From Isoptericola halalbus (GTDB taxonomy: Bacteria; Actinomycetota; Actinomycetes; Actinomycetales; Cellulomonadaceae), in contig VJZX01000012.1 in assembly GCA_009663185.1 (NCBI GenBank), forward strand, positions 1 to 64,000: a DNA stretch of 64,000 bases, read 5' to 3'. This document shows positions 34,480-43,046 of this stretch, piece after piece; position 1 is the stretch's first letter; every line of letters starts with the position of its first letter. The notes under the pieces were generated by a model that was not told the origin of the DNA, did not search any database, and saw only the letters and a program-made list of their open reading frames with translations. The position numbers and the translations under genes were made by a program.

Positions 34480-35015
34480 AGCGGCACCTCGAGAAGCGTG
34501 TGGAAGAGCAGGTAGATGAAGCCGGTCGTCAGGGCCGGGAAACCGAGCAGCACCTGCCATCCACGGCCGCCGAACACCGCGGTCAGGGCGAGGAGAAAGA
34601 CGGGCGTGGCGGCGAGGAACCCGACCAGCGGCCACGCGACGAGGTACGCCGCGGTGAGCGCGACCGTGATCCCCACGCGCACGAACCCCGCGCGGGTGGA
34701 CGCCTCCAGGTCGTCGCGCGATGCCGGCCGCACGACGGACACGACGAGCAGCGCGACGGCCAGGACGAGGCCGACGGTCCCGAGGAGCTCCGGCCACCAC
34801 CGGGGGTCGACTCCTCCGGTCTCGGCACGCAGCTCGATCCGGCGCGCGAGGAACGCCAGTGCACCGAGGAACACGAGTGCACCCAGGGCGGAGGTGATCT
34901 CGAGCGGTCGCGAGGTCGGCGCGGCGGGTACCGCGGCCTCGTCCGACGAGCCAAGGGCGGGGGCCACCCCGTCCGTACGGGACGGGGTGGCCTGCGAGTG
35001 ACGAGCCTCGTTCAT
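34476..35015 (-). CDS. tctB: Tripartite tricarboxylate transporter small subunit TctB
   Basis: A 179-residue membrane protein: a 40-residue soluble N terminus, then four hydrophobic segments (SALGALVFLGALAFLARRIE; WWPELLGTVGLVLAVALLVV; then two more toward LLFHTLLEVPL). The size and the WWPELLG motif fit TctB. Its ATG shares the A with the tctC stop (TGATG), and its stop overlaps tctA. Confidence 0.88.
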   Translation of the reverse strand: MNEARHSQATPSRTDGVAPALGSSDEAAVPAAPTSRPLEITSALGALVFLGALAFLARRIELRAETGGVDPRWWPELLGTVGLVLAVALLVVSVVRPASRDDLEASTRAGFVRVGITVALTAAYLVAWPLVGFLAATPVFLLALTAVFGGRGWQVLLGFPALTTGFIYLLFHTLLEVPL

Positions 35016-35983
35016 CAGCCGTTCCCGAGGATCGTCCCGAACCGGTCGTACTCGGTGCTCACGAAGTCCGCGAACTCCTCGGCCGTCTTGTAGACCGGCA
35101 GGGCACCGGAGGACGAGACGGTCTCGACGAAACCGTCGGACGTCGCGGCCTCCTCGATCGCGCTCTCGAGCGTCGACCGGACGTCGTCCGGCAGGCCCTT
35201 GGGTGCGTAGATGCCGCCCCAGCCGCCGAACTCGAGGTCGTAGCCCTCCTCGGCGGCCGTCGGCACGTCCGGCAGGTCGGGGTGGCGCTCGTCGTGGAAG
35301 ATGGCGAGCGCCCGGACCTGGCCCTCGGCCACGGCGCCCGATACCTCGCCGGAGCCGGCGACGGCGGCGTCGACCTGACCGCCCATGGCGGCGGCGAGAG
35401 CGGGAGCGCCGCCGTCGAACGGGACGGGCGTGACCTGGGCACCGGTCGCGTCGGCGAGCCCGAGCGCCGCGGCTTCCCAGATCGATCCGGCGCCGGAGTT
35501 GGCGACGGAAAGCGGCTCGGCGTTCGCTCCCTCGATGAAGTCCGCAAGCGTCTGGTACGGGCTGTCGGCCGGGACGACGAGAACTCCCGGAGCGAGCATG
35601 ATCTGCCCGAGGAAGTCGTAGTCGGCCGGGTCGACGTCGAAGTTCTGGTGGCCCAGCATCGCGATCTCGACGGGGACGAAGCCGATCGTGTAGCCGTCGG
35701 GCTCTTGGTCGGCGACGTACTGCATCGCGGTCGAGCCGGACGCACCTGGCCGGTTCTCGACCACGATCGACGTGTCGAGGATCGGCTCGAGCTCTCCGGC
35801 GAGGGCGCGCGAGGTCAGGTCGGACCCGCCGCCGGCAGCCGCCTGGACGATGAGCGTGATGTCGTCGCTCGGGTAGTCCGCCTCGCCGCCGGTGGCGTCG
35901 GCGCCGGAGCAGGCGGAGATGGTCAGCGCGGTGGCGGCGAGCGCGGCCCCGGTGGAGACCGAGCGTGTGCTGCGTCGGGTCAT
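35015..35983 (-). CDS. tctC: Tripartite tricarboxylate transporter substrate-binding lipoprotein TctC
   Basis: A 322-residue Bug-type binding protein. Lipobox TISAC at residue 25; then DITLIVQAAAGGGSDLTSRA, SIVVENRPGASGSTAMQYVA, GYTIGFVPVEIAML and LPDVPTAAEEGYDLEFGGWG, all family signatures. The ligand is normally a carboxylate bound through two water molecules, which fits a sugar acid. First gene after the GntR regulator. Confidence 0.93.
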   Translation of the reverse strand: MTRRSTRSVSTGAALAATALTISACSGADATGGEADYPSDDITLIVQAAAGGGSDLTSRALAGELEPILDTSIVVENRPGASGSTAMQYVADQEPDGYTIGFVPVEIAMLGHQNFDVDPADYDFLGQIMLAPGVLVVPADSPYQTLADFIEGANAEPLSVANSGAGSIWEAAALGLADATGAQVTPVPFDGGAPALAAAMGGQVDAAVAGSGEVSGAVAEGQVRALAIFHDERHPDLPDVPTAAEEGYDLEFGGWGGIYAPKGLPDDVRSTLESAIEEAATSDGFVETVSSSGALPVYKTAEEFADFVSTEYDRFGTILGNG

Positions 35984-36040
35984 GCGGTATCAACTCCCTT
36001 GTCGGTACTGCAGCGGGCTGGTGGTGCGGTCGGGTGCGAG

Positions 36041-36736
36041 TCAGGGCTCGGCGACGAACCGTGAGTAGGCGGTGAGCATCCGACGGTGCGACCCGTCAAG
36101 GTGCTCTTCGAGGAGCGCGAGCGCTCGGGCGGTGTCTCCGTCCTGGACGACCTGCAGGAGAGCCGCGTGGTCGCCGAACGTCGGCGCAAGGTCCTTGTCC
36201 TCGGCGTTCGTGACGGCGAGCATGCCCGCGAAGGTGGGGCGGTACTGCTGCCAGATGGCGTCGAGACGGCGGTGGCCGGAAGCCGCGTAGAAGGCGGAGT
36301 GGAAGTCGAGGTCGGCGGTGGCGAACGCCGTCGGGTCCTGGTTGTCCGCGGCCTGGCGCATGCGGTCGAGCGCGGCAGCTGCGGGGCCGTAGTCGGTGCT
36401 CGCGTCCTCCATGCACAGCCGCACGGCCTCGAGCTCGAGCAACCTGCGGAGCAGGTAGAGCTCCTCGATGTCGTCCAGCGTGAGCCCGACGACGAACACG
36501 CCCCGCCGACGCGACTCGACCAGCCCCTCGGTCTCGAGCTGGCGAAGCGCGTCGCGCACCGGGCCCCGGCTCACGTCGAACGTCTCCGAGAGCTGAGACT
36601 CGACGAGATGCGTGCCGCGCCGCAGCTCCCCGGTGATGATGAGCCGGCGCAGGTGGTCGACGACGTGCTGCCCGAGCGCCGGAGCTGGACGCACGCTCAG
36701 CGCCTCGCTGCGCCACTGACTCTCGACGGTGCCCAC
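36041..36736 (-). CDS. GntR family regulator, FadR/VanR type
   Basis: A 231-residue regulator: winged HTH at residues 25-85 (IITGELRRGTHLVESQLSET, VSRGPVRDALRQLETEGLVE) and an all-helical FCD effector domain (EELYLLRRLLELEAVRLCME; DLDFHSAFYAASGHRRLDAI; HAALLQVVQDGDTARALALL) with the metal-coordinating Asp/His residues of the FCD group. Ligands of FCD regulators are usually sugar acids or other carboxylates, matching the Tct operon that it heads. Confidence 0.9.
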   Translation of the reverse strand: MGTVESQWRSEALSVRPAPALGQHVVDHLRRLIITGELRRGTHLVESQLSETFDVSRGPVRDALRQLETEGLVESRRRGVFVVGLTLDDIEELYLLRRLLELEAVRLCMEDASTDYGPAAAALDRMRQAADNQDPTAFATADLDFHSAFYAASGHRRLDAIWQQYRPTFAGMLAVTNAEDKDLAPTFGDHAALLQVVQDGDTARALALLEEHLDGSHRRMLTAYSRFVAEP

Positions 36737-36780
36737 CGGACCTCCCTGTCCGTCGGATTGCTGGTTCCCCGAGGCAGCGC

Positions 36781-36810
36781 TGTAATCGATTGCTGCTAAC
36801 GGTTAACCGT
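36781..36810. promoter_or_regulatory. Adjacent LacI-like and GntR-like operators
   Basis: The gap between the divergent GntR and LacI genes holds GTAATCGATTGC (36782-36793), nearly identical to the perfect palindrome before the fucose-isomerase-like gene, and next to it the perfect 12-base palindrome ACGGTTAACCGT (36799-36810). The first suits the LacI product; the second suits the GntR product. The two regulons may therefore be interlocked here. Confidence 0.55.
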
Positions 36811-36915
36811 CAACGTAGGCCGTTGGCCGACGAAATGCAACACTCCACCTCAACGGCCGCCGGTCGAGCCCGGCGTGCACCAGAGTGGTCGCCGCACCCG
36901 ATCCCAGGAGGTCAC

Positions 36916-37935
36916 ATGACGCGCATCATCGACGTCGCCCGCCGCGCAGGCGTCTCGACGGCGACCGTCTCGCGCGTGCTCAACGGCAAGAACGTCCGGC
37001 CCGAGCTCGCGGCCGCGGTGCGTGACGCGGTCGGGGAGCTCGGGTACTCCCCGGACCGCACCGCGCGCTCGCTCCGTCGGCGGCACAGCGAGGTCATCGC
37101 CCTGGTGTTGCCCGACGTCGAGAACCCGTTCTTCACCGCCGTCGCGCGCGGGGTCGAGGACGCGGCGCTCGAGGCCGGGTACTCCGTCGTCCTGTGCAAC
37201 ACGGACGATCGCCGCGACAAGGAGGAGCGCTACCTCGGTGTCGCGGACGACGAGAACATGGCGGGCGTGATCCTCGCGCCGGCAGACGCTACCCCACCGA
37301 TCGGCCGGCTCGTCGAGCGAGGTCGCAGCGTCGTCGTCATCGACCGCCGCGTCACCCACGACGTCGACCAGGTGACGTTCGACAACCGCGCGCTCGGCTT
37401 CCGGGCCACGAAGGCCCTGGTCGACCGCGGATTTCGCCGTATCGCGTGCATCACCGGCCCCGAGACGACCAGCACCGCCGTCGACCGCGCCGAGGGCTGG
37501 CGCGACGCGCTGCACGACGCGGGCCTCGTCGCGGACGACGGCCTGCTCGTCCACGCCAACTTCCGCGTCGACGGCGGCTACGAGGCGATCGGCACCCTGC
37601 TCGGCCGCTCACCGGCGCCCGACGCCGTCCTGGCCACCAACAACCTCGCCGGCGTCGGAGTGCTGCGCGCACTGGCCGACAGACACGGCGGACCCGCGCC
37701 CGCACCGGCAGGGGACGACGGATCCGCAGGTCCGGTGCTCGGCGTCGGGGTGGTGGGCGACCTGCCGTTCGCGACGTCGCGCACGTCGGACGTCGTCATC
37801 GTCCCGCTCAACCCGCGAGATCTCGGAGTGACGGCAGCCGGTCTCCTGCTCGAGCGGATCGCAGGGAGCGACGCCCCCGCCCGGCAGCTCATCCAGGAGA
37901 CCGAAGATCACCGAGAGGGCGTCCGACCGGTATGA
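36916..37935 (+). CDS. LacI family transcriptional regulator
   Basis: A 339-residue repressor; AGGAGG lies six bases before ATG 36916, and the HTH follows at once (IIDVARRAGVSTATVSRVLN; ELGYSPDRTARSLRRRHSEV). The effector domain includes VALVLPDVENPFFTAVARGV and RGFRRIACITGPETTSTAVD. A frame start at 36790 is rejected since it would place 42 non-homologous residues ahead of the HTH. It precedes the fucose-isomerase-like gene by 49 bases and probably represses it through the palindrome at 37958. Confidence 0.9.
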   Translation: MTRIIDVARRAGVSTATVSRVLNGKNVRPELAAAVRDAVGELGYSPDRTARSLRRRHSEVIALVLPDVENPFFTAVARGVEDAALEAGYSVVLCNTDDRRDKEERYLGVADDENMAGVILAPADATPPIGRLVERGRSVVVIDRRVTHDVDQVTFDNRALGFRATKALVDRGFRRIACITGPETTSTAVDRAEGWRDALHDAGLVADDGLLVHANFRVDGGYEAIGTLLGRSPAPDAVLATNNLAGVGVLRALADRHGGPAPAPAGDDGSAGPVLGVGVVGDLPFATSRTSDVVIVPLNPRDLGVTAAGLLLERIAGSDAPARQLIQETEDHREGVRPV

Positions 37936-37957
37936 CCGACGGATCGGCCTTGCGGCT

Positions 37958-37969
37958 GTAATCGATTAC
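37958..37969 (+). promoter_or_regulatory. Perfect palindrome before the isomerase gene
   Basis: GTAATCGATTAC is a perfect 12-base palindrome 15 bases before ATG 37985. A near copy sits at 36782. The CG centre and AT-rich arms are typical of LacI-family operators. Confidence 0.6.
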
Positions 37970-37984
37970 TGGCATCCTCGGCCC

Positions 37985-39649
37985 ATGGCTGACACGAGCC
38001 CCTACACCCTGCCCCCGATCCCCGAGCCGCTAGTCGCACCCGAGAACACGGCCTACCTGATCGCCTCCGGTGACCTGCGCGAGTCCGCCAACGTCGCGGG
38101 CTGGCCGACACAGGTGGAGCTCGAGCGCATCCTCACCGACGCGTTCGCGGCGAACGGCTGGAAGATCGTCCGTGCCAACGAGATCGACCGCCAGACGGGC
38201 CACGGGTTCGTCTCGAGCCAGCGCATGGGCCTCGAGATCTTCAAGACCATCCCGCCGGACGCCCCGCTTGTCGTCGCCGAGGCGGTCTGGCAGTACTCGC
38301 ACCACGTGCTCGCCGGGCTGCGCACGCACCGCGGGCCGATCCTCACCGCCGCCAACTTCGCCGGCGACTGGCCCGGCCTCGTCGGACTCCTCGGCCTCAA
38401 CGCCAGCCTGACGAAGATGGGCAAGCCGTACGCGACAGTCTGGACCGTCGACGGGACGGACGCCTGGTTCCGGGACGCCATCCGCTCCTGGGTCACCACC
38501 GGGCGCATCGAGCACGACGACTCGCACGTCCACCCTCTCCCCGCCCTGCCGACGTCACCGGAGACCGAGCTCGGCGACGCCGTCGCTACCCAGCTCCTGC
38601 GGGACAAGGCGATCATCGGCGTTTTCGACGAGGGCTGCATGGGCATGTACAACGCGATCTTCGACGACGAGCTCCTCAACGGGATCGGGATCTACAAGGA
38701 GCGGCTCTCCCAGTCCGCCCTGTGGGCCGAGATGCAGCGAGTCACCGACGACGAGGCCGACGAGGTCCAGCGCTGGCTCGAGGACGTCGGCATGACGTTC
38801 CGGCTCGGCAACGACGAGGCGACCGAGCTCACACCGACGCAGCTGCGCTGGCAGCACAAGATGTACATCGCGGCCTTGCGCATCGCGGACGACTTCGGGC
38901 TCGACGCGGTCGGCATCCAGTACCAGCAGGGCCTCAAGGACCTCTCCCCCGCGTCCGACCTGGCCGAGGGCCTGCTCAACAACGTCCAGCGGCCGCCGGT
39001 CCGCTCGCGCGACGGATCGCGGGTCCTGTGGGACGGCCAGGCGTTCCCGCACTTCAACGAGGCGGACGAGGGAGTCGCGGTCGACGCGCTGGTCACCCAC
39101 CGCGTCTGGACCGCGATGGGGCTCGACCCCGCGACGACCCTGCACGACGTGCGCTGGGGCGAGGAGTACGACGGGCAGTTCGTCTGGGTGTTCGAGATCT
39201 CGGGCTCGGTGCCCGCCTCGCACCTCGTGGGCGGCTACGCCGGCGCCGAGGGCTGGCGGCAGGACCCGGTCTTCTTCCCCGCCGGAGGATCGACGATCAA
39301 CGGCGTGTCGAAGCCCGGCGAGATCGTGTGGTCCCGGGTCTACATCGCCGACGGGATCCTCCAGGTGGACCTCGGCCGCGCCTCGGCGATCGCGCTTCCC
39401 GACGACGAGACGTGGCGACGCAAGGAGGCCACCAACCCCGAGTGGCCCATCATGCACGCCGTGCTGCACGGCATCACCCGCGACCAGTTCATGGCGCGGC
39501 ACAAGGCCAACCACCTCAACGTCGCCTACGCGCCCGACGCCCGGACGGCCGACAAGGCGCTCACGGCCAAGGCGGCGTGCTTCGCCGCGCTCGGCATGCC
39601 CGTGCACCTGTGCGGCGAGACGGTTCTGGCCGGCCAGGCGATGGCGTGA
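37985..39649 (+). CDS. L-fucose isomerase-like protein
   Basis: A 554-residue cytoplasmic protein of the fucose/arabinose isomerase superfamily. Recognisable segments: EAVWQYSHHVLAGLRTHRGP and TAANFAGDWPGLVGLLGLN in the first domain; FDEGCMGMYNAIFDDELLNG with the proposed metal-binding acidic residues; IQYQQGLKDLSPASDLAEGL; and the C-terminal HANHLNVAYA-like segment (KANHLNVAYAPDA). FucI proper is about 590 residues, so this is a distinct subgroup. The GH29 fucosidase elsewhere in the window makes fucose a sensible but unproven substrate. Controlled by the preceding LacI gene. Confidence 0.8.
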   Translation: MADTSPYTLPPIPEPLVAPENTAYLIASGDLRESANVAGWPTQVELERILTDAFAANGWKIVRANEIDRQTGHGFVSSQRMGLEIFKTIPPDAPLVVAEAVWQYSHHVLAGLRTHRGPILTAANFAGDWPGLVGLLGLNASLTKMGKPYATVWTVDGTDAWFRDAIRSWVTTGRIEHDDSHVHPLPALPTSPETELGDAVATQLLRDKAIIGVFDEGCMGMYNAIFDDELLNGIGIYKERLSQSALWAEMQRVTDDEADEVQRWLEDVGMTFRLGNDEATELTPTQLRWQHKMYIAALRIADDFGLDAVGIQYQQGLKDLSPASDLAEGLLNNVQRPPVRSRDGSRVLWDGQAFPHFNEADEGVAVDALVTHRVWTAMGLDPATTLHDVRWGEEYDGQFVWVFEISGSVPASHLVGGYAGAEGWRQDPVFFPAGGSTINGVSKPGEIVWSRVYIADGILQVDLGRASAIALPDDETWRRKEATNPEWPIMHAVLHGITRDQFMARHKANHLNVAYAPDARTADKALTAKAACFAALGMPVHLCGETVLAGQAMA

Positions 39650-39665
39650 CGTCCTGCGGTCGTGC

Positions 39666-40403
39666 TCAGTGCGCGAACAGGGTGGCGTCGAACATGTAGC
39701 GCGAGGCGCGGTAGATGTGGCGCCCGAACTCGACGACCGCGCCGGCGTCGTCGTAGGCCGTGCGCTCCATGGTCAGCAGCGCGGAGTGCGGCTCCTCGTC
39801 GAGGACCTTGGCCTCAGCCTCGGTCGCCGTGCGCGCGCCGATACGCTGCCGCGCCACGGCCGGCTGGATCCCCCGCTGACGCAGCGCCTCGTACAGCCCG
39901 AGGGTGTCGAGCTCCTCGCGTGAGGGAGCGGTCTGCACGTCGAGGTAGTTGCTGAGCACGGCGAGCGGTTCGCCGTCGGCCAGGCGCAGCCGCTCGACGT
40001 GCACGACAGGGGTGCCGACGGGCAGCTCGAGCGCGCTCGCGACGTCGGAGTCCGCCGGGATCGTCTCGTAGCCGAGCACCTCGGTCGACGGGTGCCGGCC
40101 GGCTCGCTCGAGGTCCGACTTCAGCGACGTGAGCTCGACCGTGCGGCGGATGCGTTCCGGCGCGACCCGCGTGCCCACGCCGCGCTTGCGGACCAACCGG
40201 CCCTTGTCGACCAGCTCTTGCAGCGCCTGCCGGGCGGTGGGTCGCGAGATGCCGAGGCGGGCCGCGAGCGCGACCTCGTTCTCGAGGAAGTCGCCCGGCG
40301 TCAGCGTGCCAGACTGGATGTGACTCTCGATCGCCGTGGCGACCTGGTGGTAGAGCGGCACGGGGCTGGAGCGATCCAGCTCGATGCGCAACGGATCAGC
40401 CAC
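39666..40403 (-). CDS. GntR family regulator, HutC/UTRA type
   Basis: A 245-residue regulator from GTG 40403, with GGAGG six bases upstream. The winged HTH is VPLYHQVATAIESHIQSGTL then RLGISRPTARQALQELVDKG; the UTRA domain contains VVHVERLRLADGEPLAVLSN and ALLTMERTAYDDAGAVVEFG. UTRA regulators sense sugar phosphates or similar. It is downstream of the lyase/importer operon on the same strand, 125 bases later, with a palindrome between. Confidence 0.9.
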   Translation of the reverse strand: MADPLRIELDRSSPVPLYHQVATAIESHIQSGTLTPGDFLENEVALAARLGISRPTARQALQELVDKGRLVRKRGVGTRVAPERIRRTVELTSLKSDLERAGRHPSTEVLGYETIPADSDVASALELPVGTPVVHVERLRLADGEPLAVLSNYLDVQTAPSREELDTLGLYEALRQRGIQPAVARQRIGARTATEAEAKVLDEEPHSALLTMERTAYDDAGAVVEFGRHIYRASRYMFDATLFAH

Positions 40404-40479
40404 GCTGAGCCTCCTCGGTTCGGGCGATCGGCTCGTCGGCAAGCCGCCGTCGACGACGGTCCTGCTGGGGACCAGCGTA

Positions 40480-40489
40480 TGTCCGGACA
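40480..40489 (-). promoter_or_regulatory. TGTCCGGACA palindrome upstream of the UTRA regulator
   Basis: A perfect 10-base palindrome lies 77 bases before the regulator start, with AT-rich flanks (GTA before, AAAAT after). GntR-family operators often have this 2+2+2 dyad form. It could give autoregulation. Confidence 0.45.
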
Positions 40490-40528
40490 AAATCGCGTTC
40501 CATCGCAGCGACCTCCTGGCGAGCGCGC

Positions 40529-42223
40529 TCACGCACGGCGGATCCGCACGGTCGTGGTGCCCGGCGACGACCAGGTCACGTAGAGGCGAGGGCCGGCGAG
40601 TGCGTCGGTCCCGTCGAGGAACTCGTACGCCTCCCCCGGTCGGTACACGGGCGGCGACGCGTGGTCGGCACCGATCGGCTGCTCCACGCGGAGCGTCGCG
40701 CCGGTGCCGACGACCTCCGCCGCCCTGGTCAGGCGGAACCGGCCGTCCCCCAGGTCGTCCGCGCCGCGCACCTCGCAGTCCCACGGCAGCGCCAGCTCGA
40801 GCGCGTGCGGAGCCGCGAGCCCGCGCGTCGTGATCCCGAGCGTCACGCCGTCGTCGGCGAGGTCGAGCACGACCTCGGTCTCGAGCCGCACGACGTCGCG
40901 ACGCCGCGCTGAGAACGCCATCGACGCCGCGAAGCGCCCCTCGAACTCGAGCGCGTACGCCCCGTCGGGCCGGCGCCGCGCGGCATCGAGCGGCTGGTAG
41001 TACGACGCCGCGATCTCCTCGCGCAGCACGACCCGGTCGCCCACGTGCTCGACATCCGTGGCCCGGAACGGGCCCAGCCCGAAGAAGTCCCGCGACAGCC
41101 GCGCCGAGCGCACGCCGACCCCGCCCAGGCCCAGCCGCAGGAACGTCGGGTTGCAGGCGAGCCCCGAGGCGACCCGCCCGGCCGCCGGCACGTCCGAGCC
41201 GCCGTAGACCGTGACCCACTCCTCGCCGCGCCGCCGGCGCAGCAGCCGGCTCCCGGCGAACCACCGGCTCCCGGCGAACCACCGTTCGCCCGCGCCCGCG
41301 ACCCGCGGCTCGCCGGCACCCATGTCCCCCGCCGCGAGGAGCCCGGCGCGCACGTCGCCGTCGAGCAGCGCGCGCGCCGCTGCGTGGACCGCGTCGACGT
41401 GCTCGGCGGACGCTGCGCGCCGTGTCGCCTCCCGACACCGCGCACAGGCCGCGGCGAACCGCGCGAGCTGGTCGAGGAACGGCCCGAGCGGGTACGACTC
41501 GTACTTCTGGTCCTGCCGCCGGGAGTGCACGGTCTCGATCCCGCCGTCCGGCGCGGCCAGGTCGAGCTGGGCGTGCAGGTTGGCGTGCACGACGTCGAGC
41601 AGGTCGTCGCGACCGAGCGCAACGGCGAGCGTGAGCAGCGACGGGTTGGACACGTGCGCCGCGTAGTTGGGGCTGCGCTCGCTGTAGATGCCGTCGGCGT
41701 CGACGTCGACGCCCTCGGCGAGCCACTCGCGGGCGCGGTCGTGCGCCTCGGGCGCGCCGAGCAGGGTGCCGAGACCCGCGAGCGCCCCGGCGATCTCCCA
41801 CCGATGGTTGGGCGTGTGCACGCCGCCGGCCACGAGCGCGGGCAGCGACCGCCGCAGGATGCGGTCCACGCGCTCCCGGACGCCCGCCCACGCCGACCCG
41901 CGACGCAGCAGCGTCAGCGCGAGCACGCCGTCGGACACCGTGAACGCGGAGTCCGGCGGGGAGGCCAGGTTGTCGCCCGACGAGAACAGGCCCGTCGGCT
42001 CCTGGAGCGCCTCGAGCTCGCCGAGCCAGCCCGTGGCCGCCGCCTCGAGCGTCGCCCGCTCAGGGTCGCCGTCGTCGTGCCCCGCGACGACGGCGGCCAG
42101 CACCATGGCCATGAGGCCGCGGTGGCCCCGGGCGCGCTCGGCCGTGGCCGTGGCACCGGAGGCGAGGTCGTACGCCCGGTCGCGGGCCTCCCGGGCGAGC
42201 GACGCCGCCAGGTCGTCGGCCAC
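40529..42223 (-). CDS. Heparinase II/III-like toroid protein, possible polysaccharide lyase
   Basis: A 564-residue protein without signal peptide. The first 300 residues look like an alpha/alpha toroid (NHRWEIAGALAGLGTLLGAP; YSERSPNYAAHVSNPSLLTL; HSRRQDQKYESYPLGPFLDQ), the rest like a beta-sandwich (VVLREEIAASYYQPLDAARR; GVTLGITTRGLAAPHALELA). Asn-His-Arg and Tyr/Asn-Tyr clusters are placed like catalytic residues of heparinase-type lyases, but no established family is certain. GTG start at 42223, four bases after the permease stop. It probably degrades the oligosaccharide brought in by the upstream importer. Confidence 0.65.
   Translation of the reverse strand: MADDLAASLAREARDRAYDLASGATATAERARGHRGLMAMVLAAVVAGHDDGDPERATLEAAATGWLGELEALQEPTGLFSSGDNLASPPDSAFTVSDGVLALTLLRRGSAWAGVRERVDRILRRSLPALVAGGVHTPNHRWEIAGALAGLGTLLGAPEAHDRAREWLAEGVDVDADGIYSERSPNYAAHVSNPSLLTLAVALGRDDLLDVVHANLHAQLDLAAPDGGIETVHSRRQDQKYESYPLGPFLDQLARFAAACARCREATRRAASAEHVDAVHAAARALLDGDVRAGLLAAGDMGAGEPRVAGAGERWFAGSRWFAGSRLLRRRRGEEWVTVYGGSDVPAAGRVASGLACNPTFLRLGLGGVGVRSARLSRDFFGLGPFRATDVEHVGDRVVLREEIAASYYQPLDAARRRPDGAYALEFEGRFAASMAFSARRRDVVRLETEVVLDLADDGVTLGITTRGLAAPHALELALPWDCEVRGADDLGDGRFRLTRAAEVVGTGATLRVEQPIGADHASPPVYRPGEAYEFLDGTDALAGPRLYVTWSSPGTTTVRIRRA
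41246..41281 (-). repeat. Perfect 18-base tandem duplication inside the toroid gene
   Basis: Two identical 18-base copies (41246-41263, 41264-41281) encode RWFAGSRWFAGS around residue 320. The frame is kept. Confidence 0.85.
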
Positions 42224-42227
42224 CGGG

Positions 42228-43046
42228 TCAGTCCTTGAGGCCGGAGTTGATGTCCGCGCTCATGATCTGCCGCTGGAAGATGGCGAAGAGCACGATCATC
42301 GGGATGAGCGAGATCACCGACGCCGACAGCAGGACCGACCAGTCGATGTTGTCTGCGCCGACGATGCTGCGCAGGGCGATCTGCAGGGTGTAGCGGTCCG
42401 GGTCGCGCAGGATGAGCAGGGGCCAGATGTAGTCGTTCCAGCGCCACTGGAAGGAGAAGATCGCGAGCACCACGGCGATCGGCTTGGCCAGCGGCAGCAT
42501 GATCCGCAGGAACAGCCCGAACTCGCCCACGCCGTCGATCCGCGCGGCCTCCATGAGCTCGTCGGGGACCGTGGCGAAGTACTGACGGAACATGAAGATG
42601 CCGGTCGCGGTGATGATCGACGGCACGATGATGCCGGCGAGCGTGTCGTACATGCCCAGGTCCCGCACGACGATGAACGAGCTCGGCATGATGACCTCGG
42701 TCGGCAGCATCGTCGTCGCGAGGATGCAGATGAAGAACGCCTTGAGCCACCACGCCTTGTACTTCGCGAACGCGTAGCCCGTCATGGCGCTGACGAACAC
42801 GGTGAGCGCCGTGGTCGTCACGGCCACGATCGTCGTGTTGAGGAAGTACTGCTGGAAGTCGAACCGGTTCCATGCCGTCGCGTAACCGGAGACGGTCCAG
42901 GTCTCCGGGAACAGCGTCAGCGGCAGGCTGAAGAGCTCGAAGCCCGGCTTGAACGAGCTGAGGAGGAACCAGGCCGTCGGGAAGATGTAGGCCGCGGCGA
43001 GGACCCAGAGGATGACCGTGCTCGGCACGGCGCGCAAAGTCTTCAC
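42228..43046 (-). CDS. Carbohydrate ABC transporter permease (MalG type)
   Basis: A 272-residue permease starting at GTG 43046, overlapping the upstream permease stop (GTGA). Short N terminus, then VILWVLAAAYIFPTAWFLLS; EAA loop EAARIDGVGEFGLFLRIMLP; C terminus QRQIMSADINSGLKD. The frame is open far upstream (to 43838) but that stretch is antisense-like noise inside the neighbouring gene. Confidence 0.9.
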   Translation of the reverse strand: MKTLRAVPSTVILWVLAAAYIFPTAWFLLSSFKPGFELFSLPLTLFPETWTVSGYATAWNRFDFQQYFLNTTIVAVTTTALTVFVSAMTGYAFAKYKAWWLKAFFICILATTMLPTEVIMPSSFIVVRDLGMYDTLAGIIVPSIITATGIFMFRQYFATVPDELMEAARIDGVGEFGLFLRIMLPLAKPIAVVLAIFSFQWRWNDYIWPLLILRDPDRYTLQIALRSIVGADNIDWSVLLSASVISLIPMIVLFAIFQRQIMSADINSGLKD

